NCBI GenBank assembly: GCA_001949185.1
Contig: BDGG01000005.1
Location: 2,035,249 to 2,099,248 of the forward strand
Direction: 5' to 3'
DNA: 64,000 bases
From: Ramazzottius varieornatus
Lineage: Eukaryota > Tardigrada > Eutardigrada > Parachela > Ramazzottiidae
The notes under the pieces were generated by a model. It was not told the origin of the DNA. It saw only the letters and a program-made list of their open reading frames with translations, and did not search any database. Shown piece by piece: positions 32,836 to 45,358 of this stretch. Position numbers and translations under genes: made by a program. The first letter of the stretch is position 1. Each line of letters begins with the position of its first letter.

Positions 32836-35110
32836 ATGAGAACTTTCCTTCGACTTCCGTGGAGGTATGTTATGTGCCATTGTACCGATACACAGTGATT
32901 GCTCATCAGCATGACTGGAAACACCCTCCCTACAGGCGATGCCTGAGCACTTCCGGTGCCAGTGTTAGGTCCCTCCTGGAATTGCCGTCTCTATCGCCGG
33001 CTCAGTCAGAAAAGACCCATATAGCCCAGGTACGCTTTTGCCGTTACTACTGTTACATTGTATGTCCAACTGGTATGTTGCAGGGATGGATCAAAGGCAT
33101 CCGCCGCCTGAAGAAAGCAACTTTTTTCCATCTGGATGACGGATCATCCGTACATGCTCTTCAAGTTGTCGTACTGGACGAGCACCTACGTAACTTGTAA
33201 GAGTCCTTCTATCTTCGTGTAAATCGTGTTATGTTGCCAGCTCAAAGGGTGATTTCAGCGTAGACCAGGACTGTGCTTTGGATCAGCGGTGAGCGTCCGA
33301 GGCAATCTTGTTGCAAGTCCTTCTCCGCAGCAGCCGGTGGAATTAGTGGCAACCGATATTCATATCGACTCGGCCAACGATACTGAGGTGAGACTTCAAC
33401 CTTTTCTATTGTCTTCGTGGATGAATTCCCAGCGGAGTAATTTCTTCTGTTTGCAGGCTCATCCTTTTAAAGTGAAACAAACTGTACATCCCGATCAGTA
33501 CAGGCAGCACCTGCATCTCCGCCCACGGGTCGAACGTTTCGCCTCCATGATGCGAGTGCGAAGTGCGGCTGCCATCGCGATCCACGAATTCTTTCGCGTA
33601 GGTCCAAAAGTTACACAGTACTATCAGTTTGAGCTTTTTCGGAAGTTATGTGGTTTGCTATGATTAGGAGAATGAGTTTTTCCTTGTGCACACTCCCGTT
33701 TTGACCACGAACGACGCGGAAGGTGGCGGAGAAGCGTTCTCCGTAACCGTAAGTGTACTGTTTTGCACAATGCAGTCGAGTTGCTTCAAAAGGAGTTCAG
33801 CTTTGATTTTGTAGGTGGCAAATAAAGAGAAAGAGAAGAATAAGGCTGAAGAAGAGTTTTTCGGGTCTCCAGCATCTCTGACCGTATCCGGACAGCTTCA
33901 TCTAGAATCAGCTGCTTAGTCAGTTCCACTTTTCCTCATCACTGTACACAACGAGAGATCCTTGCATTCCGCAAAGTGCTTCTAATGACATATTTGTTTT
34001 GACAGCGGATTAAAACGTGCATATAACTTCAACCCAGCATTTCGAGCTGAAAGGCAGCAAAGTCGTCGCCATCTCTCGGAATTTTGGATGGTCGAAGCAG
34101 AAATGGCTTTCCTCGACAACTTCGATGGTTTATTGTTTGTGAGTACAGCGGAATATTTTTTAATGTTATGTTGCTTGCTCGTTCGACTTACTGATCGTAT
34201 GCTGTTTATTAGTGGATGGAAAATATGCTTAAATCGGTCACGGAAAAAGTCTTACAGACAGCGGCAGCTGATTTCAAGTACCATATGGACCATGTTGCCC
34301 CGAAAAACCACACGGTGCGTGCGGGAAATCTTACTTACGCTTTTGGCACCTCGCTGTGGAGCTCGGCAAACTAAACGCGACAAGTGTATTTCCCCAAGTG
34401 GCGCATTATCTCAGTTGCTGGCTCGAAAGTGTGCGCCACTTGGAAAATCGATCTTGCCATTTTTTCGCGTATATCTTAGTTCCTGGCTTGCTGTGAACTT
34501 GCTTTTGGTCACTGCAGGCTCTCATAGAAAAGATGGCGGAAAGTTCTTTCGTTCGGGTTCCTTATGACGAAGCCATGAGAATTCTGGAAAAACACTCAAT
34601 GCAGTTCAACACTCCACCCAAGGTTGGTTCTCTTGATTCTCTCAACTTTAGTGCGGCTCAAATTAAATCAAAGTATTGTTAAAATCAATGTATTCGAAAC
34701 TGTAGAAAGGGGAGAACCTTCACAGAGATCACGAAGTCTTCCTGGTCAAGCACTGTGGAGATGTTCCAGTCTTCGTTACAGAGTTCCTAGCGTCATGTAA
34801 GCCTTTCTACGCCCGAGAAATGACAGGAGACCGTTCGAAAGTGTTGGCAGCTGACTTGGTTGTTCCCGAAATTGGCGAGCTCTTTGGTGGTAGCCTTCGC
34901 GAACATCGCTACGATGTTCTTCGGAAAAAGTGCCAGTCGGCTGGACAGCTCGAAACTCTAGGCTGGTATTTGGAGCTAAGAAAACTGGGTTGTCCTCCTT
35001 GTGGAGGTTTCGGTATGGGATTTGAGAGGTATGTTCAGTTTTTGTTGGGTATTCCTAGCATCAAAGACGCCATACCGTATCCCCGGTGGATTGACCATTG
35101 TGCTCTATGA
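32836..35110 (+). CDS. NARS2: Mitochondrial asparaginyl-tRNA synthetase
   Basis: About ten exons. The first two encode a targeting-like N-terminus ([10 protein letters not shown], then [17 protein letters not shown]). The anticodon-binding OB fold follows ([20 protein letters not shown], about 33083). The class II catalytic core carries motif 2-type sequence [20 protein letters not shown] (about 34030) and motif 3 near [16 protein letters not shown] (about 35005). [16 protein letters not shown] and [12 protein letters not shown] are also typical of NARS2. It ends DHCAL at 35110, matching the family's short C-terminus. The enzyme charges mitochondrial tRNA-Asn. A palindromic repeat lies in one intron. 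Confidence 0.93.
34357..34460. repeat. Palindromic MITE-like element, copy 11 (NARS2 intron)
   Basis: It begins GGAGCTCGGCAAACTAAAC. The core is CAAGTGGCGCATTATCTCAG paired with GAAAGTGTGCGCCACTTGG, then AAAATCGATCTTG. Confidence 0.82.
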
Positions 35111-35242
35111 ACAATGTGCTCTTGAATTTCTGGTGTTTCGGTTTACCGCCAAATCTACAAAGACTTCCGATATTTAATCAATAAAATTCAATGTCGACGG
35201 TCAAGATTACCGGATATCTGTGAATGACAGTTACGTGTAGTA

Positions 35243-35635
35243 GTGCTGCGTAAACTGAATTATACGAGAGCAGAGAAAGAGCATCTGAACGATTTCTCAA
35301 AGGACAGAAAGACGACGAAGAACGAGGAAGATTTTGAGATCGCAAAATCTGTTTATAATGATATGTCGCATAGTCTCTGGTATCAACCCTTATCTAGGAA
35401 CTTGCTGTACTTCCTGCATTGCGATGTTCCATTAGTTGTCGCGCTTTGTTTACAACGCTATACAGGTAATGTTTTCCTCATTTGCTTTCTCTTCTTGCTC
35501 CCACCCAACCGCTCCTGTTTTTATGTATAGAGGTTCTCAGCCGATTTCGCCTTCTATAGCATATGCTTTTCATGCTTATTGGCACGCTGGTGCCAGAAGT
35601 TATACGATCTGCTGCGCGTTTCCTAATAGAATCAT
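35243..35635 (+). pseudogene. Possible BAR-domain fragment
   Basis: Two putative exons. The first (to about 35464, donor GTAATG) reads LRKLNYTRAEKEHLNDFSKD and then FEIAKSVYNDMSHSL and PLVVALCLQRYT. The second (from about 35532) reads RFSADFAFYS... and stops near 35635. The charged coiled-coil pattern followed by the VALCLQRY block resembles the last helices of BAR-domain proteins such as BIN or amphiphysin relatives. No N-terminal half of a BAR domain fits in the 130 bp after NARS2, so this would be a gene fragment or the end of something misassembled. The homology is weak by eye. Confidence 0.35.
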
Positions 35636-35698
35636 TGAATTCAAATAGAATTGTTGAAAGCTTTACGGTTAGGGAATCTGACAGGAAATCTCAAATTG

Positions 35699-36897
35699 TC
35701 AGTAACGCTTCCTTTGCTGGTTCTCTTTCAAGGCTTTATCCAACTGCGTTGGGTTCTTGAACAGAGTTGACTTGATCTTGATGTCGAATCTGTAAGGAGG
35801 AACGGTTTATTTCATGCAGGCGATTGCAGCGACAAAGGATTTACCGGTGGAAAGGAAGATCATAGGATCCTACGCGTAGACGGAGCACAGGTTCGGCGCT
35901 ATGGGTCTTTTGCTTGCCTGAAGCTTGCTCCTCAAAGATCTTTATCGGAAGTGGCTCTTGCTGGACTGAAGTACAAGGAATTAAGGGGAAAAAATTGAAA
36001 ACACTGGAAAAGAATAAAGACTTGGCAGCACACGTTTTACCTGCTGCTTCAGACAGAGAGACGCCGACGCGGAAACGAACGTCCTTATGTTTGTCGGCGA
36101 AGTCGAACAGCTTCAAGACGTCTGTTTTTTTCTTGACATCAGCTGCAGCTTTCTCAAGTACATCAAAATACTGCTCGGCGTTGCAGAGCACCGCTTGAGT
36201 TGTGGAAAGAACTTTGGAGCTCACACTTCCGCGTTTTTTGTTGGTGATCGGAGAAACCGGCAACGGCTTATACTTCACTTCGAATCTCCATTCTTCGTAG
36301 ATAGTCTGTAAGCAAATCGAACAAGCCAGTTTCCCAAAGACTCCTCTGGGAGGGTGAAAGACCACGTCGCCTGCGTACAGCTTCGAAGTGACTATACCTG
36401 TGGATCTTTAACATCGAACAGCTGAAGAACCACATCAGCCATCTGGAAGAGAACAATTGCTACCCTCCTAAAATATTAGTCGTCTTAACGAACCAGAAAG
36501 GCTCTTACATCTTCGCTCTCGTTCAGACGAGGTACGATGGCGTTGAAGGCGTCCAGACAACGTTTGGCGTGTTTCCCAGCTTCGTCCTCCGCGGCTGGAC
36601 TTGGCTGCGGTCCTTTAAAGACTGGCGCGGTCAAACCTGCAAGAATTCTGTTCAGACACCTAAAGGACCGAAAGACCCGGAATACTCAGTTCACTCACCC
36701 ACGCGTAGTTCTCGTTCTTTGAAGCAGTCCTCCGGAAACAGATGTCTTTCCGACAGAACCTTCGAGAGACTGTAGACCAACAGCCGTTTTGTAGCTTGCG
36801 CGGACGTGGCAACGTTCACTATGTCTCCACTTGCCACAGGCTGAACCGAAGTGGCTCGGTCCTTTAGTCTAGAAATGATACTCTCGTTGAGGCTCAT
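35699..36897 (-). CDS. HORMA-domain protein (HORMAD/Hop1-like)
   Basis: Six minus-strand exons can be joined in phase: 36897-36699, 36636-36509, 36442-36398, 36305-36041, 35965-35845 and 35789-35699, giving 282 residues. The N-terminal third has ATKRLLVYSLSKVLSERHLF, and then comes VVLQLFDVKDPQ joined to TIYEEWRFEVKY. This last segment is the hallmark strand region of meiotic HORMA proteins (compare the DPQTI...F.F.Y pattern of HORMAD1). The C-terminal tail ends ENQQRKRY, with no long disordered extension or closure motif visible. HORMAD proteins sit on meiotic chromosome axes and control double-strand breaks and synapsis. A MAD2L2-type protein is the alternative, but DPQTI favours HORMAD. 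Confidence 0.7.
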
Positions 36898-37256
36898 GGT
36901 GGCGAAAAGGAACAATCGCTTGGAGATCACGGAGGAAAGAACTAGGGAGCAAGAAGTTGTTCCACACTTGTCAAAACTGCAACTGACCGTTGGACAACCG
37001 GAAGTTGGAAAAGGTAGCGACTTTGCGGAAAGCTGCTGTGACAAGCAGTAGAGAGTAAAGTAGGACTGCAATTCGTTAAAAAGATGGTGCATTAATCAAC
37101 AAATCAATCGAGAGTATTCCGTTGTATCGTGACGCATATGGCAAGCCCTACTGCGTCGGGGTGAAAATTGGTGCATGGACAAGAAATTAATCCTCGTTAT
37201 GAAGCTGGACTTCCTGTTGCTTTTTCCCACGATCAGTCTGACAGCCAGCTCTCAAA

Positions 37257-37924
37257 ATGGATATCTTTTCTCACTCCTTCCGCTTTGCGCATAGCTACCC
37301 TTCCTTCGGCCCCAGGAATGCATTGGGTGGTGATGGCTCGTGCGACCAATTGGTGCGGATCAAGCAGCGGGAGCTGATCCTCGAAAACAGACGGAAGCAG
37401 TTGTGCTATGGCGATAAGGATGAAACGGAGCATGTTGGCCCGGGTGAGACTTGGAATTATTTCTAGTTCCATGAAGCATAAAGAATCAACGTTCGTGTTT
37501 TACTTTTAGGCAGTGTGAATCGGACTAGTCAAGTTGCTGCTGGAACAGGAGAAATCTCCAACGACGAAGATGAGCAAGCATGTAGGAAATTACGAGTTAC
37601 CACTACTGGTCCGCTTTGTAGCGTTGTTAACGGCGAATTTCACGTGCAGCTAACAGTACTGTATATTTTTCAGCTTCAACGGGATCGCATTCCTTCGATG
37701 AGGCGGAAGACGATCCGGAAGAAGACGGGAACGATCTGCTGGGAGGAGATGTTTCCGAGCTGGACGAAGATCTTCAACCTCAAGATGGCTTCAACCCCGC
37801 GAGCGAGATCCCTGCTGTCGAAAGTTCCCTGCTGGAAGCTACAGAGACCTCAATAGCTATGAACAACTCTCTGGACGCCGCGCAGAACGACTGGACGGAC
37901 GAACTCGACCTTAGCACAACTTGA
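37257..37924 (+). CDS. Acidic protein of unknown function
   Basis: I do not recognise the family. Three exons join in phase: 37257-37443, about 37510-37580 and about 37675-37924. The first has RIKQRELILENRRKQL, a short charged helix. The last is strongly acidic (FDEAEDDPEEDGNDLL, then VSELDEDLQPQD) and ends NDWTDELDLSTT. There is no signal peptide or membrane segment, so it is presumably nuclear or cytosolic. It is head-to-head with the HORMA gene, 360 bp apart. Confidence 0.55.
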
Positions 37925-38498
37925 GCTTCTTAGTGCGTAGGTTTGTACATGTACAAGAATCAAACCTAGATTTCCAGTTAGAATTGCACACTTTTTATAC
38001 TTTACTCGGTGCCCATTTCATAGTCTCGGCACGACTCATTTAGCTTTGGTAATATCGATGCTTTGTACTTCTAGAATAATATCTGGATACCACATTCGAC
38101 CGTGTTAAAAAGTAGAAGAATAGTATCGAAGGGTGGTTATATTTACAAGTATTTCGTTTCAGTATTTGGACGCTATCAATGGAAACAATGCCCGATGAAG
38201 GTTTCAGAAAGCCACGAGATCACAAGAAGCCACATCACAAGGTATTTATTTTAGAATTTGTCTTGAATGAAGGAAGGCGCAGCTAGGTGACTGCCGTAGA
38301 TAGGAGGAAGTTGCCATCGTTGTCGCCCCCATTGGCGCAACGATCTGTCCGTAACCGGAGAAAACTGCGTAGAGTGTCAGCTCGTTAGGGGAAGGCAAGA
38401 AACTTGTTAGCAATCTGACGCTTTGGAGGAAAGTTGTTTGAATGTTAAATGCAGGAGGCAATCCACAAAAAGCTCTTCAGACGTACACTTCCGTGCCG
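37925..38498. other. Intergenic region between convergent genes
   Basis: It contains the 3' flanks of the acidic orphan (plus) and the Sox gene (minus). A small exon-like stretch at about 38170-38240 (METMPDEGFRKPRDHKK followed by a GTATTT donor) has no visible partner exon, so I do not call a gene. Confidence 0.35.
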
Positions 38499-41400
38499 TC
38501 ATTCCTCCACCTCCACCGGGTTGTTAATCAAGGAGGATGCAGCGGAAATTGCATCTTGGAGATTTTGTGAATGAGACAAGACGTAGTGTGTCTGGTACGA
38601 GTAGGTTCCGTCTTCGGTGGGGGAGTGAGCGGAAGGATAGGCCTCAGCGATCGGATGGCCCATGTATTGCTCCAGCTCCTCACCTTTGACTTGCACCAGG
38701 TCATCGCTAGAAATGATCGAAGCCAACTCGGTGTCCGGATACACATGCCGGGTGAACGCAGTCGGCTGGTAGGACTGAACCTGATTCGGATAACCATTTC
38801 CGTAATAATATTGGCTGGGATATTGAACGACCGCTTGATAGCCATCGTAAGATTGCGACTGCGAGCTCGAGCCGTTGCTGTCTTCCGAATAGTAAAATTG
38901 TCCTCCTTCGCTTTCCTGACCACCGTAGTACGACTCTTCTTCTGTCGTTCTAGGCTGATACGAGTACTCGTTCGTGTAGTCTTCGCTGGGATACCCAGAG
39001 TCGGTGGAAGTCGGTGGTGAAGGATTGCTTTCGGGATAGCTGTAGTTGACAGTCTGTTGTGGCTGTTGTTGTTGCTGTTGATGTTGTTGTGATTGCTGTT
39101 GTTGGCATAAGTTGTTGGATGCGAATGGGTTCTCGTTCAAGGCTGGACTGTGGGCGGGCGAAGACTCGCTGGAAGTCGAAGCTTCAGTCTCAAGGCTGTT
39201 GCTCGAAATATAAGAAGACTTCTGTGGTTGGTTTGTGGGGTTAATGGGAAGCTTGGCTCGTGCCGGGAAGGGCGTGGTCATGAAGGGATGACCGGATCGG
39301 CTGAAATTGGGATGGTAGGGCGAAGAACCGGTCATACCGGCGGGTCCTGGTGGACGATTCTTCTTGTTCTTGCGACGCGGACGGTACTTGTAGTCGGGGT
39401 AATTCTCCATGTGAAGAACTCGGAGACGCTCTGCTTCTTGTACGAAGGGCTGACGCTCAGCAGGAAGAAGACTTTTCCATTTTCGACCTGTGGAAGAGGG
39501 GAAAAAGGTTGTGACCTGGTTTTTGAGGCTCGGTGTTAACAACTCTTTGAAGAACGAATCACTTGTCTGAAGCTTTTTAGAAATATTTTACGATCTTTTC
39601 TGGCTCGTGCTGGATGTGCTTTTTCATACGTCGAGTGCGTAAGTAATAAAATTCGAAATCGAAGCTGTTTACGCAGCGAACCTCGATGCTTTTCCTGCCG
39701 AAAAAAACCGTGTCAATGCTCGTATTAAACCGCTATAGCGATGAGGAGTTGCAGCTTTGCCCTTCGAGCATACAGACCAAAGGTTCTTCGCAATTTCATA
39801 TATTGTGCAATATTCAAACCTCCTTCGCCTTCTTACATCAAAACGGTTTTATAGTCATCCTAATGATAATATTGGGGTGGAGTTCGCTATCGAACCTCAT
39901 CGGAAATCCCGCTGGAGTTTGCTGATGTTTAACGGAGGACCTTAAGCTTTCGGCTGATGGCGTTTTCTTTGTAGTTTGGGCACGCTGTGAACGCATGGTC
40001 ACTCAAGGTTAGAGGCTTAGCCCGATGGTAAAGCGGGAAGTTGGTAATGGACAAAGATAACGCGGTAACCGGAATGGGTGAAAAAACAGAGTGGAGTGTG
40101 AACTTTGCATATTTAGCGATAGTCGATAGATCGAGGTGAAAGAGAGCGTCCTGCAAGCCAGATGCGGTTCACTTGATAAAAGGAACCATACAACAACCCC
40201 TCATGTATCTTGCGATACTTCATCGACATCAACTTGTTTTTTCGCAGCTTGATACTTTAGTAGATTTGAGGAGCCCGATAACGCTACCCTTGTCAGAACG
40301 TTCGCCATGCGTGTTCCGGGGCCTTGATGCCGTTACACGGATGGCGAACTCGTGAGTGTGAAATTTCTGCTCGCTTATGTGCATGATGGGTTAGCTTTCG
40401 ATTTGGGATGCATGGTTGAATCCATGTTGTTTACGTATTCTAATTCAGGTGTGGCTTCGGATGAAAGGCCCCGACACGAAGCTTCATAATTTAATTTTTT
40501 TAGAAATATATTCATAATTATTTCTGGTGATGGTCACGTTTTGTTTGATGTGTGATAATATTAATATCAGAGACTTCGGTACACAACCTCGATCAGATCG
40601 TGTTTCCAAGTGGCACAAGCTTCAGGCAATATTACGGAGAACGTGCGCCACTGGGGAAAATGATTTGATCGAACTTTTTTGCTGGACTCCGCTTTTGTGG
40701 TCATGATATTGGGAAAAATGTCTTTACAGGAGACTTTGTTCTTTGTCCTACGGTACATCATCTTTGGGAAAGTAAAGCCTGGTTCCTGGAAAAGTTCTTC
40801 GAGGCACGTTTTGTAAAGTAGGATACCTTAGGTAAATCAGCTCGGGAACCTTTGGACTTTATCTGATCCTATACTAGTTAGCTGATACAGAGTATCCTTT
40901 CCGATCGTTACAGAGCGGAAGTCTTACTGTAGTACCCGGTGTCCTAATACTTTGCAGCTTCTGTCCTGGAACAGACTTCGGAAAACGATCCGAGACCTTT
41001 TCGAATTCGGTGTTTCGCGTCGGCCTTATCGGTTATGCAATTGAGTCTTCCCATAGTCCCGTAAACATGTTTTGTCTTCCTAGCTCGACTGTAACGAACG
41101 AAGTTTACCATAAAAGACACGTTAGGTATTTTTCTTGGCTCGCCAGTCGCCACACTGCTAACTGTAACAGTTCTGTCCTCGTTCTTGCTATTAGGTTATC
41201 TTATCTTCGAATGTCAAGGTTGCTACTGTTTATGCCGTACTTTTTGGCTTGGAAATGCTTTTCTCACGAGGAATCCTCTGCATAATGCATCCGTGAACTC
41301 CGTTGATCCGTAGTTTAAGAAGTTATTCACTAGCAAAGAATTCCAATTTCTGTATCGGTTTATCGTGACGATCTTCATCTTTGGTTTTTCACTACTAGAG

Positions 41401-41986
41401 TAGTGTGCAGCAAACGGGGAAGTGTTGTCGAAAAATGCTTGTTCGAGGTTCTTACCAAGGAGTCGACTTAGGTCAGCGTTGTGTAGATCGGGATTCTGGT
41501 CCGCCATTCGTCGTCTCTCCACTTTTGCCCAAACCATGAAGGCCTATTTTCGAACCAGAATTTAGACGATTTTTAAACGCTTGTAAAATACTCGTACACA
41601 GGCTTCAGAAAGACGCAGCTTAAACTTACGTTCATAGGTCTTCGAATGCGCTGCGCTCTCAGGGACTTGCAAGCTGCTGCGGCGGCTTGCGCGGAAGTTG
41701 CGGACCAGGAAGTCGCTGTTGGGGGAAACTGCTGCTGACGCTGCGAGAGATCCGCGACATTGGATCTCTGCGAACTCGAATACGAGGTTGCACCCAGCAT
41801 CAACGATCCATATGATCCCGTTTCTCGCTTAAGATAGTCGCGAAGTCGAGTGGCTGGAAGTTCGGCTGTGAGGTCCGCTCCCAAATGATGAATGTGGGAA
41901 ACATAGCCGGTTGGGCTGTCTTCGGAATGAAAAGACTCTCCGCAGTACTGCAGGCTTCTGATGGGCGCAAGAGTTGCATTCGTCAT
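38499..41986 (-). CDS. SoxF-like HMG-box transcription factor
   Basis: Three minus-strand exons join in phase: 41986-41630, 41543-41456 and 39487-38499 (477 residues if the Met at 41986 is the start; an upstream exon is possible). The HMG box is split across them: RIRRPMN, then [20 protein letters not shown], then [20 protein letters not shown] with [14 protein letters not shown]. The [12 protein letters not shown] and [11 protein letters not shown] pattern is closest to group F (Sox7/17/18, fly Sox15). The C-terminal region is Gln-rich (QQQQ tract), Tyr/Ser-rich and acidic, as in a transactivation domain. The second intron is about 2 kb, long for this window, and holds a palindromic repeat. 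Confidence 0.88.
40586..40685. repeat. Palindromic MITE-like element, copy 12 (Sox intron)
   Basis: The core is AAGTGGCACAAGCTTCAGG paired with AACGTGCGCCACTGGGG. The outer arms are CTCGATCAGATCGTGTTTCC and GATTTGATCGAAC. Confidence 0.8.
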
Positions 41987-42715
41987 TCTGAAATCGTATC
42001 CGAAAACCAGGAGGAAATGTTTTGGGGAAATCCCGAAATTGTCCTTTTTGTTTTAGATGGACCGTGGCAAGATGAACTGATGGAACTGGACGAACTGTAG
42101 CTTATGTAGGCCGGAATATTGTGACCGTTTTCAGTCGTTGGTGTACGCATGTAATGATGAGCTACATACGCAAATTTCGTACAGCAGCAAGGTCCTTCGG
42201 TTGAAGGGACCAAAGTACGATTCTCGTTCCGCTCCGTAGATGAAAGGTAGCAATAATGGTCCCACTAACGAACTGTACGTACGAGGGACCACCGTGAAGG
42301 TTCTCCATGAAATGTGTGCATGCAAAAGCCAGAGATAAGAGCTGTATACGACAATCTTCGTGGAAGAGTCAGAGTCACCTGTATTGCTGTCTGACACAGG
42401 TTACAGATGCCGGATGTCGGCGGGGAAAGAAGTGGTGATATCTGTCACGTGCTGTAGTCTCTAATCGGTGTGGGCAAATAGAGCTCCAGACTGACTCAGC
42501 TGTCGGAAGTCAGATCTTTTGTTGTCATTTTCACGGAGACTTGATAACTCTCCCGATAAGAAATTACCAATGTTGATTCTCGACGAATTGACGTCAAATA
42601 AACCACGGGTCTGAAAGCACAGCGGTGCTTGTCTCACAATAAACTAAAAGCATAAAACATTAAAACAGTCTCTATTATCAACAAGAACAAGGTCTTTTAT
42701 TGTTGCAGCCAAAGC
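41987..42715. other. Intergenic region upstream of Sox, downstream of SPAG6
   Basis: It probably holds the Sox 5' UTR and promoter. A minus-strand stretch with Ser-rich coding potential (about 42213-42050) could be a 5' Sox exon, but no clean donor joins it in phase. No other gene is seen. Confidence 0.35.
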
Positions 42716-45358
42716 TTATACAGGAGGGACGTTAGTTTTGCTTTTGTCACTCTCTGGAGCGTTTCCTTGTACGGCGTTCTGAAAGAACTTCTCATAATCA
42801 GCCCGGTTCGGCGCGAACTTGTCCACCTTCTCTAGAAGCTGCTCCGTATAACCAGGTGAGAAGTACCTGCAACGAAATATGTTTCAAATTTGCTTCCCCA
42901 CACCAGACTGATCTGGGAGCTTGGTAGGCCGCAGAAGTACTCGCAAGGTTACTTTCCCAAGTGGCACATTTGTTCCAGCGTTATGGATGAACGTGCGCGC
43001 CACTTGGGAAAACCAACCTTTGCAAAGTATGTTTGGCGAGCTCGCATCTGCTGTACTCACTTGACTATGTCCGGTGGGTAGCAGGCATTTACAGCCTCGA
43101 TAGCATCCCACAGTGGCGTTCCTCTCTCTACTTCTAGTTGCTGGACGTACTTCAGGCCGCCATTTACAACAAAGGCTCTTCTGGACTTTGCATCATGCGG
43201 CAAGATCTGTGAGTTTCAACAGGGTGTATTTTTCTCAAGTCGACTGTAACGGTAAAATTTCCAGACTGTACAGTACATATACCTTGCAGTACTGAAGTAT
43301 GACAGCGTCTTTGATTCCGGAAGGTCCTGAAGGTCCTTGCTCCAGCAGCATATCCAGAGTTGGGAGGTAAATGCATTTGTCGATGATACTTTTTAAGGTT
43401 TTTCGGCACTGCAATTTCAGACAAAATGTTATACGTACCACTACACAGAAATTTGCACTGAAGCGAAAGCTGGTACTTTATTCCGTAGGTCTTCTGAAGC
43501 GCTGGAGCCGTCCTTGATGTAGCATAGAATGGTGGATACGATGTCGGTAGAACAGATCGCTGTTGCGTGCTCGGAACTGTGTCCTGCTAGCTGACCAATG
43601 GTCCACACTGCAGCAGCTTTCACGAAGAGCTCTTCTTCCGGGTCCTTCAACGCAGCTTGTAGACAGGGTATCGCCTGTCAACATTCACACTCAGTATTCA
43701 TCATATTTCTTTGGGAGTCTGAACCTGCAACTTCTCCTTCAGGTACCTTGGCGAGAATGATCGCTGCAGCGATGGTTTCTGAGTGGGCGGCCAAATAACC
43801 CAACGTCATCAAGGCAGGAACCCGCGCCGGTCCGCGATGGTACTTCAGGTATTCCACGGTGGCTCCGATGCCTCCGCTATTCACCACCATTTGAGCCATC
43901 TTGAACAAGAAGAAAAGCGAACTTAAATCGAGCAAGCGTGTGGGGAAAAAGGGACATCGGCACAACAATTCAACCAGGTCGTTTTCCCGGGTGGCGCACG
44001 CTTCGATCACTAACAATGAAAGCGTGCGCCACTTGACAAATGATCTGGGTGAAATCATATGCCGATGTTCCAAAGAAAGTTTGCCTACCTCCTCGTTGTG
44101 TTTTGCAAATTCGCGTAGTAGTCCGACGCAGTTCTGAGCGACCTTCTCATCCTTGTCTCTCATGGACAGTAGCATGTTGGGCAGGACATCCGCATCGATG
44201 ACTACTTCAGCCAGGACGAGAGAGTGCTTGGCTATGTGACTCAACGCGGAGAAGACTAGTCTCTACCACAGAAAGATCTATCAGGTACCGCGTGGAAATA
44301 GTCCAGTAACACTTGTCGGATATCCTTTAGCTCACCTTTAGTCTGACGTCGTCTGAAGATATCATCTTGGCGATGAAGGGTACAGCGCCAGTGTCCACGA
44401 TGGTTTGTGCCAGTTCGGGAGAGTGCTTGGATATATCGGATATGGCGCCGACGGCCGCCCTTTTCAAGGATACTTCCGGTTCGCGGAGACACATGACTAG
44501 CAAGGGTCCGGCACCTGAATCGACGACTCCTTGGGCTAGTTCGGTGTTGTGGCGGGCCACGGAAGTAAGGGCGTCGGCGGCCTGCTCCCGCAGTGCAATT
44601 TCGGGCGTATCCAAGCAGGTAACCTATAGCCGCACATTTTCCATGTTACTTTTACGAAATCACACAGAAGGAAGCTAATTCTGCCTGACAAACCATGGCA
44701 GCAGCTCCTCCACACTCAACGACAGCTTGAGCGAGCTCCGGACCATGTTTGGCGATGGATTTCATGATGAAGCAGGACGCACGCTTATACATAGCCTGAA
44801 GGTATGAAATAAGCATAAAGGTCCTTCAAATACCATCCTTCTCGATATTGTTCCCCTCGACAATGGTATGACTGAACACTTACGGCGTTTCTCGCGATGC
44901 CATAGATAACTTGAGGGAGAATATCACCAGTAACAACGCCAGCCGCAAGGTCCGCGCTGTTCTCCGCCAGTCGACCAAGAGCCATTGCGGCCATATACTG
45001 AATGTTTGGTCTCATGTCTAGCAGTAAAGGACGCAGAAGCGCCATCACACCTTTGGTAAAGAGAACCCATCAGGGTACGTACACGAAGCCGCATGGTATA
45101 ATATAAATGCTGGCTTAATTACCTTCTTGTTGCAGAAATTCGATATTCTTCGATCGTGATGCCAACTCCGAGATGGTCTGAACGAAGGTCGTCTGCGCTC
45201 TGTGGTAATCATCGAAAACTGCGGATAAATATCATTCAGGTGAGGAAATATCATTTCGAAAAAAACACACAAGAACATAATTTTGTCCGAGCAATACAAT
45301 TCGAAAGAAATCCAATACCTTGACTAATTTGTCTTTGATTCAGAACCCTGCCGTTCAT
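42716..45358 (-). CDS. SPAG6: Sperm-associated antigen 6 (armadillo-repeat central-pair protein)
   Basis: A minus-strand multi-exon gene. It starts MNGRVLNQRQISQ (45358). It continues with QTTFVQTISELASRSKNIEF and then consecutive armadillo repeats, for example ALGRLAENSADLAAGVV, ADALTSVARHNTELAQGVV, AISDISKHSPELAQTIV and LGYLAAHSETIAAAII. The C-terminus reads CYPPDIVK/YFSPGYTEQLLEKVD, a near-identical SPAG6 signature, and ends at 42716. SPAG6/PF16 is part of the C1 central-pair apparatus of motile '9+2' axonemes, so the animal has motile cilia or at least flagellated sperm. Two introns hold palindromic repeats. It is head-to-head with the adenylate kinase gene, 360 bp apart. Confidence 0.95.
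42912..43047. repeat. Palindromic MITE-like element, copy 13 (SPAG6 intron)
   Basis: It starts GGGAGCTTGGTAGGCCG and ends TGTTTGGCGAGCTCGC. The core is CCCAAGTGGCACATTTG paired with CGTGCGCGCCACTTGGG. The end-to-end symmetry defines a full-length copy of about 135 bp. Confidence 0.85.
43958..44067. repeat. Palindromic MITE-like element, copy 14 (SPAG6 intron)
   Basis: The core is GGGTGGCGCACGCTTCG paired with GAAAGCGTGCGCCACTTG. The outer arms are CAACCAGGTCGTTTTCC and AAATGATCTGGGTG, with CGGCA and TGCCG near the ends. Confidence 0.85.

Noticed and set aside
38571-39020. 149-residue plus-strand frame opposite the Sox C-terminal exon
   Set aside because: Antisense shadow of a low-complexity Tyr/Ser/Gln-rich exon.
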